Positions 19,635 through 28,618 of a DNA stretch of 52,972 nucleotides are shown here, piece by piece. The notes beneath the pieces are model-generated. The model made no database searches. It worked only from the letters and a program-made list of their open reading frames with translations, and was not told the DNA's origin. Within the stretch, counting starts at the first letter, position 1. The number at the start of each line of letters is the position of its first letter. The DNA comes from Sporichthyaceae bacterium. Lineage in GTDB: Bacteria > Actinomycetota > Actinomycetes > Sporichthyales > Sporichthyaceae. The stretch spans positions 1-52,972 of the forward strand of contig DATASX010000094.1 of NCBI GenBank assembly GCA_036269075.1. The letters are read 5' to 3'. A program made the position numbers and the translations under genes.

Positions 19635-20105
19635 ATGCAGGCTCTTCATTCGGCCCTGTGCTCGTTCCTGCTCACCGGTGTATCAGTAGTTCACCCGATG
19701 CATGTCGAACTGACCGGCGATTCGTTCGCCTCGTGCCCGCTGGGCCGCATCTGTGCGTACTCGACTACGAACTTCGACGGCAAGGAAATATTCGTCACGT
19801 CGACGAAGTGCATCGAGTTCAAGGTGCGGTCGCTTGCGAATTTTTCTAAGCCGCTGAAGAAAAGGGTCGCCACGGGCAACACCGTGGCGCTCGGTGGTGA
19901 CGACAATCCGGTTGGCGTGTACGACAACCCGAAGTGCGACACGCGCGCACCTCACCACTGGTTCCTCTTCGGTGAAGGCCCTGGGATTTCCGAACTCAAA
20001 TTCCACAGTACGAAGACCCTGCCGATGTCGCTTCGGGCGCTCCCGAAGGCGGAGTGGGCTCAGGCGTATCGAGACCAAGAAGCAAATGGACCGGATCGTC
20101 GCTGA
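19635..20105 (+). CDS. Small exported protein, I36 inhibitor / beta-gamma-crystallin-like
   Basis: A 156-residue protein with a hydrophobic N-terminus (LHSALCSFLLTGVSVV) that could act as a signal peptide, then SCPLGRICAYSTTNFDGKE, which resembles the opening of actinobacterial peptidase-inhibitor family I36 / crystallin-like domains (CPxGxxCxY...NFxG). Several further Cys could form disulfides. The C-terminus is basic and mixed. RBS AAGGGA lies 8 nt before ATG 19635. Base composition is noticeably more A/T-rich than in its neighbours, hinting at transfer. It follows the pseudokinase by 54 nt in the same direction. The domain call is by pattern only. Confidence 0.6.
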   Translation: MQALHSALCSFLLTGVSVVHPMHVELTGDSFASCPLGRICAYSTTNFDGKEIFVTSTKCIEFKVRSLANFSKPLKKRVATGNTVALGGDDNPVGVYDNPKCDTRAPHHWFLFGEGPGISELKFHSTKTLPMSLRALPKAEWAQAYRDQEANGPDRR

Positions 20106-20166
20106 CCGGCGCGATTTCGACGCCGCAGATTCGACCTTTCCGGGCTCGAGACCTCGCCATGGGCTC

Positions 20167-20466
20167 CTAGTGCTTGTGCAGCGAGTTCGCCAGTTCCTGG
20201 TCGGCGTTCTGGAAGGTGGTCGCGGCCTTCGTCAGGTAGCTCGACATCTGGTGCAGCCCGCCGATCACGCCCTGGGCGCCCCGGTTGAACTCCTGGAACG
20301 CCGCTTCGAAATTCTTGCTCGACGAGTCGGTGACGTAGCCGCCGTTCACCAGCCCGTTCACCAGCTTCTGGAGCTCGTTGAGTTTGTCGGTGATCTCCGC
20401 CTGGCCGGAGGTCAGGCGCTGGGCGGCGGCGTGCATCTCCTGGTAAGTGACGTTCACGTTCGCCAT
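20167..20466 (-). CDS. WXG100-family (Esx-like) secreted protein
   Basis: A 99-residue protein of the helical-hairpin WXG100 type exported by type VII secretion. It has NVTYQEMHAAAQRLTSGQ at the N-terminus, a turn at VNGGYVTDSSSKNFEAAF and a second helix ending SYLTKAATTFQNADQELA. In place of W-x-G at the turn it has a GGYVTD sequence, the variant common in Streptomyces-type members. ATG 20466 is chosen because GAGGTGA lies just upstream and the family N-terminus begins there; the frame is open further upstream. It is divergent from the eccC-like gene across 200 bp (20467-20666), which must hold both promoters and shows no gene. Confidence 0.85.
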   Translation of the reverse strand: MANVNVTYQEMHAAAQRLTSGQAEITDKLNELQKLVNGLVNGGYVTDSSSKNFEAAFQEFNRGAQGVIGGLHQMSSYLTKAATTFQNADQELANSLHKH

Positions 20467-20666
20467 GCGGATCACCTCGGGTCGGGGCGGGGATTCCTCG
20501 GTCGACGTGCCCATGATCGCACCGGGCGGGCCGTCCACAAGGTCCGCGAGCGCGTCGTCGACCGACGGCTGTCGGCCGCGGGGTTGCCTTGGCCGGTACG
20601 GGAGGGAGATTCTTCGTTCGTCCCCGATCATCCGCGCAATCGAACGCATCACCTCACGGAGTCAGC

Positions 20667-23600
20667 GTGCAATTGCGCCTAAGCGTGAACCGCCCGGGCC
20701 GGGCCGGTACCGACCTGTTCGTCGACGCCGATCCGGCGGCGCCGGTCGCGGCCTTCCGCGACCAAGTGGCCCGTGCGCTCGGGGTCTCGGCCGACGCGGC
20801 GTTGTTCCTCGACGGGTTCGAACTCGAGCCGGGCCTGCCGCTGGACTCCTCACCGATCCGTGACGGTGTCGCGCTCGGCCTCGGCGAACCGATGCCGGCC
20901 GGCTCGCTCGGCCAGGGCGTCGTGGAGATCCGCGTCGTCGGCGGCAGCGCGGCCGGCGTGATCCACCGGTTCGGTCCCGGGGAGTTCAGCATCGGCTCCG
21001 GTGCCGACGACCGGGTCCACCTCGACGACGCCGCGGCCGCGGCGTTGCTGGTCCGGGTGAGCCCCGACGGCTCGACCATTGTCACGCCCGCCGCCGGCGC
21101 GGCGGCCACGATCGAGGGCGAGCCCATCAGCGGCACGACGCCCTGGCCGAACGCCCACCTGGTGCGGATCGGTGGTTCCCTGCTCGAGGTCGCGCCGACG
21201 GATTTCCCCGACGCCGCCCTGCAGCCCTCCGAGGACGGCGCGGGATTCGACTACACACGACCGCCGCGGCTGACCCTTCCCGAGCACCCGACCCGGTTCA
21301 CATTGCCCAGCCCGCCGGCGGTCTCGGACAAGCGCCCGCTGCCCTGGGTGATGGCGATCGTGCCATTGGTCGGCGCGCTGGCGCTGGCCGCGATCACCCA
21401 CAACACCTCGCTGTTGGCTCTCGCGTTGCTGAGCCCGATCTCGCTGCTGGCCAACCACTACAACGACCGCAAGCAGGGCAAGAAATCGGCCACCCGGGCC
21501 CAGGACGAGTACCGGGCGCGCCGCGCGGCCATCGACTCCGACGCGCAGGACGCCCTGACCGCCGAGCAGGCCGCGTGGCGTTCGGCCTGTCCGGATCCGG
21601 CTGAGGTCCGGCTGATCGCGAGCGGCCCGCGGCAGCGCCTCTGGGAGCGCCGCCGCAGCGACGTCGACAACGGCCGGGTGCGACTGGGCACCGGAACGCT
21701 GCCCAGCACGGTGGTGCTGACCGATCCGCAGGTCGAGGAGCACCGCCGCGGTGAACCCCTGATGCTGGCCCACGTCCCGGTGACCGTCGAACTGAGCAAG
21801 CACGGAGTGCTCGGCCTGGCCGGGCGCACCGCGCAGGTCCGGGCCGCCGCCGCCTGGGTCGTCGCGCAGAGCACCGTCCTGACCAGCCCGACCGACCTCA
21901 GCGTCTGTGTGCTGACCGACCCGGCCGGTGCCTCCAGTTGGAGTTGGGTCCGGTGGCTGCCGCATGCCCGGCCGCGCGAGGGCCAGGACGCGGTCGCTCT
22001 GCTGGGCACCTCGGCCGAGACCGTCGGCCGCCGGATCGCCGAGCTGCAAGCACAACTGACGGCACGTCAGGCCGCGTTGCGGCAGGCCGGCCAGGGCGCC
22101 CGCCTCGACGTGCCGGACATCCTCGTCGTGCTCGACGGGTCGCGTCGACTGCGGGCGCTGCCCGGGGTCGCCCAACTGCTGGCCGACGGCCCTGCGGTCG
22201 GTATCCGGTTGGTCTGCCTGGAGACCGAGGCGCGACTGCTGCCTGAGGAGTGCCGGGCCGTGGCGACCCTCGACGACCACGGCCTGCTGACGCTGCGTCA
22301 GACAGGCCTGCCCACCGTCGAATCAGTTCTGCCGGACCTGGTCAGCACCGAGTGGTGTGAGAACCTCGCCCGAGCCCTGGCGCCGATCCGCGACGTCTCC
22401 CGTGATGAGGACTCGGCACTGCCGGACTCCGCTCGCCTGCTCGACGTCCTGGGCCTGGAACCACCCGATGGTGAGGCCATCGCGGCCGCCTGGCGGTCCG
22501 CCGGTGCGTCCACCCGGGCGATCGTCGGGGTCTCGCTGGACGGTGAGTTCCTCATCGACATCCGCCGCGACGGCCCGCACGGGCTGATCGCCGGGACCAC
22601 CGGCTCCGGCAAGTCCGAGTTGCTGCAGACGATCATCGCCTCGCTGGCCGTCGCGAACCGGCCCGACGCCATGAACTTCGTGCTGGTCGACTACAAGGGC
22701 GGCAGCGCGTTCGCCGAGTGCGCCAAACTCCCGCACACCGTCGGCATGGTCACCGACCTCGACGAGAGCCTGGTCACCCGAGCGCTGGACTCGCTGGGTG
22801 CCGAGTTGAAACGACGCGAGCACCTGCTCGCCGCGGCCGGTGTCCCGAACCTCGAGTCCTACGACGACGCCCGGCGCAGTGGCGAGCCCTTGCAGGCCGT
22901 GCCCCGACTGCTCATCGTCATCGACGAGTTCGCCTCGCTGGTGCGGGAACTGCCCGAGTTCGTGACCGGTCTGGTCAGCATCGCGCAGCGCGGTCGCTCG
23001 CTGGGGATTCACCTGATCCTGGCCACCCAGCGGCCGTCCGGTGTGGTGTCCGCCGAGATCCGCGCGAACACCGACCTGCGGATCGCGCTGCGGGTCACCG
23101 ACGCCGGGGAGAGCTCGGACATCATCGACGCCCCGGACGCCGCCCGGATCGCGAAGTCGACACCGGGTCGGGCCTACGTGCGACTGGGCCACGCCGCGCT
23201 GCTGCCCTTCCAGGCCGCGCGGGTCGGCGGGCGCAGGCTCGGCGTGGTGGCAACCGCGGGCGCGTCCGTCGCGCCGTACGTGGTGGCCCTGGGCGTCGAC
23301 GCGATCGGGCAGCCGCCGCCCAGCCGCCCTGCCGTGGCAGGGACCACGGCCAACACCTCGGTCACCGACCTTTCCGTGCTCGTCGAGGCGATCCGGGCGG
23401 CGAATGCCGAACTCGGACTGGCCGTTCAACCCAGCCCGTGGTTGCCGCCGCTGCCGGCCACGATCCCGTTGGCCGACCTGCCTCGCCCGGTTGGCACCAC
23501 GGTGCCCGATGTTCGCTTGAGCTCCTCGCTCGTTCCTCGCTCGTCGCAGTCGCTCATGGACTCGGCGGGCACCCTGCGCCCGGCCCCGTTCGCGCTGGCC

Positions 23601-25082
23601 GACCTGCCGGCGACCCAGGCGCGGGACGTCGAGTCGGTGGACCTGGCGAAGTTCGGGCACCTGTTCATCGCCGGCTCGCCCCGCAGCGGCCGGTCGCAGA
23701 CGCTGCGGACCATCGCCGGTTCGATCGCGCGGGAGAACTCCAGTGCCGATGTCCACCTGTTCGGGCTGGACTGCGGCAACGGCGCGCTGCTGCCGCTGAC
23801 CAAGCTGCCGCACTGCGGGGCCGTCGTGCGGGCGGGTGAGACCGAGCGGGTCGAACGGTTGCTCGCCAAGCTGGCCGCGGTGACCCGCGACCGGATGACC
23901 GCGCTCGGCGAAGGCAGTTTCACCGACATCGCCGAGCAGCGTGCCGCCGTGCCTGCCGAGTCGCGGCTCCCGCATCTGATCCTGTTGCTGGACCGCTGGG
24001 AAGGGTTCCTCGCGGCGTTCGCGGACCGCGACGGCGGCGCGCTCGTCGACCTGGTCATGCGCTTGGCCCGCGAGGGCGCCGGGGTCGGCGTCCACCTGAT
24101 CATCACCGGCGACCAGACGCTGCTCGGCGGTCGGATGGGCAGCCTCACCGAGCACAAGATCGCGCTGCGCCTGGCCGACAAGGGCGACTTCGGGATGATC
24201 GGCGTCAACCCCCGAAGCGTGCCGGCCAAGCTGGTCGACGGCCGCGGTTACCGGGCCCCGGGCGGGGCCGTTCTCCAGATCGCCCTGCTGGACGCCGATC
24301 CGACCGGCGCAGCCCAGGTGGCGGCGCTGGAGAGGATCGCAGACGCGGCGCGAGAGCGGGACGGGTCCGGCCTGCCGGCCCAACAGCCGTTCGGGGTCGA
24401 CGTCCTCCCGACGCACATCACCTTCGACGCGGCCTGGCGGCTGCGGCCCGAGGGCGTCGGGCCACTGTGGGGCATGGTCGGCGTCGGTGGCGACAGGTTG
24501 ACGGCGTGCGGGCCGGACCTCGGCGTCGGCACCCCGGCGTTCCTGATCGGCGGGCCGCCGCGGTCGGGGCGCAGCACGGCGTTGTGCAGCCTCGCGGCCT
24601 CCTACCTGGCGGCGGGCACGCGGGTGCTGCTGGTGGCTCCGCAGCCCTCCCCGTTGCAGCGGATCGCGGCCGCGGAGGGCGTCGTCGAGTTCGTCGACGG
24701 CACGGACCTGCCCGTCGAGACGCTGGCCAAGGCGCTGCTCGCCGACGCCCCGGTGGCCGTCCTGATCGACGACGCCGAACTGCTGCGCGACTGCGCGGCG
24801 GCTGACGAGCTGATCGCCGTGCTGCGGCGGCAACGGGGCCTCGTCGGGCTGGTGCTGGCCGGCGACCCGGAGTCGGTCGGCGCGGGCTTCGCCGGTTGGC
24901 AGGTCGAGGCGCGCAAGGCCCGGCGTGGTCTGCTGCTGTCGCCGCAGAACGTCACGGATGCCGAGATGATCGGGCTGCGCCTGCCCCGGGCGTTGGTGGG
25001 CAATCCGATCGAACCGGGCCGTGGGCTGCTCCACCTCGGCGACGGCCAACTGCTCGCCGTCCAGGTTCCGACCGCCGGCTGA
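20667..25082 (+). CDS. FHA-containing FtsK/SpoIIIE ATPase, EccC-like
   Basis: A 1471-residue type VII secretion motor. Order: ubiquitin-like N-terminus (about 1-75), FHA domain (about 86-185), two transmembrane helices (about 225-268), then three FtsK-type ATPase modules. Module 1 has a canonical Walker A G643-TTGSGK649 and Walker B LLIVIDEFASL. Modules 2 and 3 have G1003-SPRSGR1009 and G1295-GPPRSGR1302, with Arg in place of the Walker Lys, so they may bind substrate or nucleotide without hydrolysis. GTG 20667 with CGGAG upstream gives a full N-terminus. The FHA domain implies recognition of a phosphothreonine partner. No eccB, eccD, eccE or mycP lies nearby. Confidence 0.92.
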   Translation: MQLRLSVNRPGRAGTDLFVDADPAAPVAAFRDQVARALGVSADAALFLDGFELEPGLPLDSSPIRDGVALGLGEPMPAGSLGQGVVEIRVVGGSAAGVIHRFGPGEFSIGSGADDRVHLDDAAAAALLVRVSPDGSTIVTPAAGAAATIEGEPISGTTPWPNAHLVRIGGSLLEVAPTDFPDAALQPSEDGAGFDYTRPPRLTLPEHPTRFTLPSPPAVSDKRPLPWVMAIVPLVGALALAAITHNTSLLALALLSPISLLANHYNDRKQGKKSATRAQDEYRARRAAIDSDAQDALTAEQAAWRSACPDPAEVRLIASGPRQRLWERRRSDVDNGRVRLGTGTLPSTVVLTDPQVEEHRRGEPLMLAHVPVTVELSKHGVLGLAGRTAQVRAAAAWVVAQSTVLTSPTDLSVCVLTDPAGASSWSWVRWLPHARPREGQDAVALLGTSAETVGRRIAELQAQLTARQAALRQAGQGARLDVPDILVVLDGSRRLRALPGVAQLLADGPAVGIRLVCLETEARLLPEECRAVATLDDHGLLTLRQTGLPTVESVLPDLVSTEWCENLARALAPIRDVSRDEDSALPDSARLLDVLGLEPPDGEAIAAAWRSAGASTRAIVGVSLDGEFLIDIRRDGPHGLIAGTTGSGKSELLQTIIASLAVANRPDAMNFVLVDYKGGSAFAECAKLPHTVGMVTDLDESLVTRALDSLGAELKRREHLLAAAGVPNLESYDDARRSGEPLQAVPRLLIVIDEFASLVRELPEFVTGLVSIAQRGRSLGIHLILATQRPSGVVSAEIRANTDLRIALRVTDAGESSDIIDAPDAARIAKSTPGRAYVRLGHAALLPFQAARVGGRRLGVVATAGASVAPYVVALGVDAIGQPPPSRPAVAGTTANTSVTDLSVLVEAIRAANAELGLAVQPSPWLPPLPATIPLADLPRPVGTTVPDVRLSSSLVPRSSQSLMDSAGTLRPAPFALADLPATQARDVESVDLAKFGHLFIAGSPRSGRSQTLRTIAGSIARENSSADVHLFGLDCGNGALLPLTKLPHCGAVVRAGETERVERLLAKLAAVTRDRMTALGEGSFTDIAEQRAAVPAESRLPHLILLLDRWEGFLAAFADRDGGALVDLVMRLAREGAGVGVHLIITGDQTLLGGRMGSLTEHKIALRLADKGDFGMIGVNPRSVPAKLVDGRGYRAPGGAVLQIALLDADPTGAAQVAALERIADAARERDGSGLPAQQPFGVDVLPTHITFDAAWRLRPEGVGPLWGMVGVGGDRLTACGPDLGVGTPAFLIGGPPRSGRSTALCSLAASYLAAGTRVLLVAPQPSPLQRIAAAEGVVEFVDGTDLPVETLAKALLADAPVAVLIDDAELLRDCAAADELIAVLRRQRGLVGLVLAGDPESVGAGFAGWQVEARKARRGLLLSPQNVTDAEMIGLRLPRALVGNPIEPGRGLLHLGDGQLLAVQVPTAG
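23521..23555. repeat. Dispersed CTCGCTCG repeat inside eccC
   Basis: A 35-nt copy that differs by one base from 41971-42005. In frame it encodes residues about 952-963 (SSSLVPRSSQSL) in the linker between ATPase modules 1 and 2. Confidence 0.8.
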
Positions 25083-25121
25083 CCCGGCCCGGACCCGCCC
25101 GGTTTTTCGCCTTTGCGGGTA

Positions 25122-25154
25122 GTCCCTTCGGCCGGCCCGGCCGGTCGAAGGGAC
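25122..25154 (+). terminator. Strong hairpin after eccC-like gene
   Basis: A 14-bp stem: GTCCCTTCGGCCGG (25122-25135) pairs with CCGGTCGAAGGGAC (25141-25154) with one G-U, around a 5-nt loop. It lies 40 nt after the stop and is a good intrinsic terminator despite lacking a T-tract. Confidence 0.75.
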
Positions 25155-25241
25155 CATTTCCGCCGCCGGCCGCAACCTCCTGCTGATCCCTCCCGTCGCA
25201 CGGGGGAGAGCATTTCGGCTATCGCGTAGGGGGCGGAACTA

Positions 25242-25481
25242 ATGTCGTTGCTGTCGACGTTCCGGATGCCGGTCGAGGCCGGGGGCCGCAGTTGGACCCG
25301 GGCCGAGCGCGAGTGCGCGCCGCAGCGCCGCTGGATCGACCGGCTGCTCGGCCGGAACGTCTCGTGCATGAGCGACCTCGCCGAGTACGACGGCTTCGGC
25401 GACCAGCGCGCCCGCGCCATGGCCGGCGTGGCCCGCCGCGAGATGCAGGCCGCCGTCGCGCGGCCGCGCCCCTGGCGCTGA
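25242..25481 (+). CDS. Small basic hypothetical protein
   Basis: A 79-residue, Arg-rich, soluble-looking protein (SWTRAERECAPQRRWIDRLLG; two Cys) starting at ATG 25242. Third-position G/C is high, as in real genes here, and a GTAGGGGGCGG stretch upstream could serve as ribosome site. It lies between the terminator of the eccC-like gene and the convergent accA3. No family is recognised, and it may be lineage-specific or spurious. Confidence 0.45.
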   Translation: MSLLSTFRMPVEAGGRSWTRAERECAPQRRWIDRLLGRNVSCMSDLAEYDGFGDQRARAMAGVARREMQAAVARPRPWR

Positions 25482-25487
25482 CGCCCC

Positions 25488-25550
25488 GCGTATGAGAGAA
25501 CAACGCTGCGCGTATGAGAGAGCGCACTACGATCATCGATGATCGCAGCG
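25488..25550. repeat. Direct repeat and palindrome between convergent genes
   Basis: GCGTATGAGAGA occurs at 25488-25499 and 25510-25521. GATCATCGATGATC (25531-25544) is a perfect palindrome, and CGCTGCG (25504-25510) can pair with CGCAGCG (25544-25550). It lies between two converging genes, so a bidirectional terminator or a protein site is possible. Confidence 0.4.
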
Positions 25551-25556
25551 CTGTAA

Positions 25557-27311
25557 CTAGTCCTTGATCTCGCAGATCACGCTTCCGCTGGTGACGGTGG
25601 CGCCGACCTCGGCCTGCAGGCCGGTTACCGTCCCGGCCTTGTGAGCCGCCAGCGGCTGCTCCATCTTCATGGCCTCGAGCACCACGATCAGATCGCCGGC
25701 CGCGACGGTTGCGCCGTCGGCAACGGCGACCTTCACGATCGTGCCCTGCATCGGGGAGGTCAGCGAGTCGCCGGTGGCGGCCGCGGCCTTGCCGCCGCCG
25801 ACCTTGCGAGCCTTCTTCGTCGGACCGGCCGAAGCCGGCCCCGCGGCGGCGAACCCGGCGGGCAGGACGACCTCGAGACGCCGCCCGCCGACCTCGACAG
25901 TGATGGCCTCGCGCTCTGCCGGCTCGGCCGGCTCGCCCGCGGCCCCGGCCCAGGGCGTCAACTGGTTGTCGTACTCGGTCTCGATCCAGCGAGTGTGCAC
26001 CTTGAACGCCGAACCGTCGGTGGGGGCGAACGCCGCGTCGGAGACCACTGAGGCATGGAACGGGATCACCGTCGGCATGCCGTCGACGACGAACTCGGCC
26101 AATGCCCGCCGCGAACGCTCCAGCGCCTGCTCCCGGGTCGCCCCGGTGACGATGAGCTTGGCGATCAGCGAGTCGAACATCCCCGGCACGGTCTCACCGA
26201 CCTCGTAGCCGGAGTCCAGCCGCACGCCCGGGCCGCTCGGCGGCTTCCAGGCGGTCAACGTGCCCGGTGCGGGCAGGAAGTTGCGGCCGCCGTCCTCGGC
26301 GTTGATCCGGAACTCGATCGAGTGGCCACGGATCTCCGGGTCGTCGTAGCCGAGCTCGGCGCCGTCGGCGATGCGGAACATCTCCCGGACGAGGTCCAGG
26401 CCGGTGACCTCCTCGCTGACCGGGTGCTCGACCTGCAGCCGGGTGTTCACCTCGAGGAACGAGATCGTCCCGTCCTGCCCGACGAGGAACTCGCAGGTCC
26501 CGGCGCCGACATAGCCGGCCTCGCGCAGGATCGCCTTCGAGGCGCGGTAGAGCTCGTCGAGCTGATCCTGCGTCAGGAACGGCGCGGGCGCCTCCTCGAC
26601 CAGCTTCTGGTGGCGCCGCTGCAGCGAGCAGTCGCGGGTCGAGACGACCACGACGTTGCCGTGCGAGTCGGCCAGGCACTGGGTCTCGACGTGGCGCGGG
26701 TGGTCCAGATAGCGCTCGACGAAGCACTCGCCGCGGCCGAACGCCGACACCGCCTCGCGGACCGCCGACTCGTACAGCTCGGGGATCTCCTGAAGGGTCC
26801 GGGCCACCTTCAGGCCACGTCCGCCGCCGCCGAACGCGGCCTTGATGGCGATCGGCAGCCCGTGCTTCTCCGCGAAGGCCACGACCTCCTCGGCGCCGGA
26901 CACCGGGTCGGCCGTGCCCGGCACCAGTGGGGCACCGGCCTTGTGCGCGATGTGCCGGGCGGCGACCTTGTCGCCGAGCGAGACGATCGCCGACGGGGGC
27001 GGGCCGATCCAGGTCAGCCCGGCGTCGATGACCGCTTGGGCGAAGTCTGCGTTCTCGGCGAGGAAGCCGTAGCCGGGGTGAACTCCGTCGGCACCGGACT
27101 TCCGGGCCACCTCGATGATCTTGTCGATGACCAGGTAGCTCTCGCCCGGGGTCGAGCCACCGAGGGCGAAGGCCTCGTCGGCGACGCGGACGTGCAGGGC
27201 ATCGCGGTCGGGCTCGGCGTAGACCGCGACGCTGCCCAGCCCGGCGTCCCGACAAGCGCGGGCAACCCGGACGGCGATCTCTCCACGGTTGGCGATCAGT
27301 ACCTTGCGCAA
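25557..27311 (-). CDS. accA3: Acyl-CoA carboxylase alpha subunit (biotin carboxylase + BCCP)
   Basis: A 584-residue biotinylated subunit of acetyl/propionyl-CoA carboxylase. The biotin carboxylase part opens with [20 protein letters not shown] and has the ATP-grasp Gly-rich loop [14 protein letters not shown] and [15 protein letters not shown]. The C-terminal carrier domain has the biotinylation motif EAMKMEQ. The start is TTG 27311, with GAGGAGG 7 nt upstream. The BirA encoded at 38366 should biotinylate it, and the AccD and AccE encoded at 36305-38154 should be its partners. The usual accD-accE-maf-accA3 cluster is split here by inserted genes. Confidence 0.95.
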   Translation of the reverse strand: MRKVLIANRGEIAVRVARACRDAGLGSVAVYAEPDRDALHVRVADEAFALGGSTPGESYLVIDKIIEVARKSGADGVHPGYGFLAENADFAQAVIDAGLTWIGPPPSAIVSLGDKVAARHIAHKAGAPLVPGTADPVSGAEEVVAFAEKHGLPIAIKAAFGGGGRGLKVARTLQEIPELYESAVREAVSAFGRGECFVERYLDHPRHVETQCLADSHGNVVVVSTRDCSLQRRHQKLVEEAPAPFLTQDQLDELYRASKAILREAGYVGAGTCEFLVGQDGTISFLEVNTRLQVEHPVSEEVTGLDLVREMFRIADGAELGYDDPEIRGHSIEFRINAEDGGRNFLPAPGTLTAWKPPSGPGVRLDSGYEVGETVPGMFDSLIAKLIVTGATREQALERSRRALAEFVVDGMPTVIPFHASVVSDAAFAPTDGSAFKVHTRWIETEYDNQLTPWAGAAGEPAEPAEREAITVEVGGRRLEVVLPAGFAAAGPASAGPTKKARKVGGGKAAAATGDSLTSPMQGTIVKVAVADGATVAAGDLIVVLEAMKMEQPLAAHKAGTVTGLQAEVGATVTSGSVICEIKD

Positions 27312-27387
27312 ACCACGGCCTCCTCGGATTCCTGCGGAGTCTATTGACCCCGCAAGATCCGGTCGCGCACGCCGGCTCCCGTGATGT

Positions 27388-27399
27388 TACCGTTCGGTA
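27388..27399. promoter_or_regulatory. TetR-like palindrome between accA3 and acyl-CoA dehydrogenase
   Basis: TACCG-TT-CGGTA is a perfect 12-nt palindrome in the 125-bp gap between divergent accA3 and the dehydrogenase gene. Such half-sites are typical of TetR-family regulators of fatty-acid genes. The regulator is not in the window. Confidence 0.4.
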
Positions 27400-27436
27400 C
27401 GGTCTTGTTCGGTGCTGCCGCTCGGAGGTGACTGCG

Positions 27437-28603
27437 ATGAGCTTCGGCCTGTCCGAGGAGCACGAGGCATTCCGCAAGGTCGTCCGCGATTTCGCCGAGA
27501 ACGAGATCGCGCCGCACATCGAGCGGTGGGAGCACGAGGGCGGGCTGCCGAAGCAGGCCGTGCTCGCCATGGGCGAACTCGGGCTGTTCGGGCTGACCGC
27601 CGCGGAGGAGTACGGCGGCGCGGACGGCGACTTCACCAGCCTGTGCGTCGCGCTGGAGGAGATCGGTCGGATCGACCAGTCGATCGGCATCACGTTGGAG
27701 GCCGCGGTCGGGCTCGGGATCAACCCGATCGCGACGTTCGGCAGCGCGGAGCAGAAGCAGCGCTGGCTGCCCGACCTGGTCGCCGGGCGCGCGCTGGCCG
27801 GGTTCGGGCTGACCGAGCCCGACGCCGGATCCGATGCCGGCGCCACCCGGACCAAAGCCGTGCAGGACGGCGACTCCTGGGTACTCGACGGCGCCAAGGC
27901 GTTCATCACCAACTCCGGGCACGAGTTGACCTCGCTGGTCACGGTCACCGCCCGGACCGGCACGAGCGAGTCCGGCACGGCCGAGATCTCCACGGTCATC
28001 GTGCCGACCGGCACGCCTGGCTTCACCGCCGAACCGGCCTACCGCAAGCTCGGCTGGCACCTGTCCGACACCCATCCGCTCAGCTTCGACGGCGCCCGGG
28101 TGCCCGCCGACCACCTCCTCGGGCAGCGCGGCCGCGGGTTCGCGCAGTTCCTGGCCACGCTCGACGACGGTCGGGTGGCGATCGCCGCGCTGGCCGTCGG
28201 CCTGGCGCAGGCCTGCCTGGACCACTCGTTGGAGTACGCCAACTCCCGCACCGCCTTCGGGCAGCCCATCGGACGCAAGCAGGGCCTGGCCTTCCAGTTG
28301 GCCGACCTCGCGGTCGACGTCGAGGCCTCTCGCCTGCTGACCTACAAGGCCGCCTGGCTGAAGGACTCCGGCGCCTCGGTGAAGACGTTCAAGCAGGCCG
28401 CCGCGATGGCGAAGCTCTACTCGACCGAGGCCGCGGTCAAGGCCACCCGGACCGCGACCCAGGTGTTCGGCGGCTACGGGTTCATGGAGGAGTACCCGGT
28501 GGCCCGGTTCTACCGGGACGCCAAGGTGCTGGAGATCGGCGAGGGGACCTCGGAGGTCCAGCGGATCCTGATCGGACGCGGCCTGGGGCTGCCAGTCGAG
28601 TGA
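27437..28603 (+). CDS. Acyl-CoA dehydrogenase
   Basis: An FAD enzyme of beta-oxidation or branched acyl-CoA catabolism, 388 residues. It shows GFGLTEPDAGSDAGATRTKA (flavin/substrate region), a WVLDGAKAFITNS motif, the GRVAIAALAVGLAQACLDHSL helix, GGYGFMEEYPVARFYRDAK, and EIGEGTSEVQ holding the catalytic Glu. ATG 27437 has GGAGG 8 nt upstream. Divergent from accA3, so carboxylation and oxidation of acyl-CoA may share regulation through the palindrome in between. Acyl chain specificity cannot be read from the sequence. Confidence 0.93.
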   Translation: MSFGLSEEHEAFRKVVRDFAENEIAPHIERWEHEGGLPKQAVLAMGELGLFGLTAAEEYGGADGDFTSLCVALEEIGRIDQSIGITLEAAVGLGINPIATFGSAEQKQRWLPDLVAGRALAGFGLTEPDAGSDAGATRTKAVQDGDSWVLDGAKAFITNSGHELTSLVTVTARTGTSESGTAEISTVIVPTGTPGFTAEPAYRKLGWHLSDTHPLSFDGARVPADHLLGQRGRGFAQFLATLDDGRVAIAALAVGLAQACLDHSLEYANSRTAFGQPIGRKQGLAFQLADLAVDVEASRLLTYKAAWLKDSGASVKTFKQAAAMAKLYSTEAAVKATRTATQVFGGYGFMEEYPVARFYRDAKVLEIGEGTSEVQRILIGRGLGLPVE

Positions 28604-28618
28604 TGCTATGATGCGGTG

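Noticed and set aside
22323-25175. 950-codon minus-strand frame opposite the EccC-like gene
   Set aside because: Composition is Arg/Gly/Gln/Asp-biased without motifs, and the plus strand encodes three recognisable ATPase modules.
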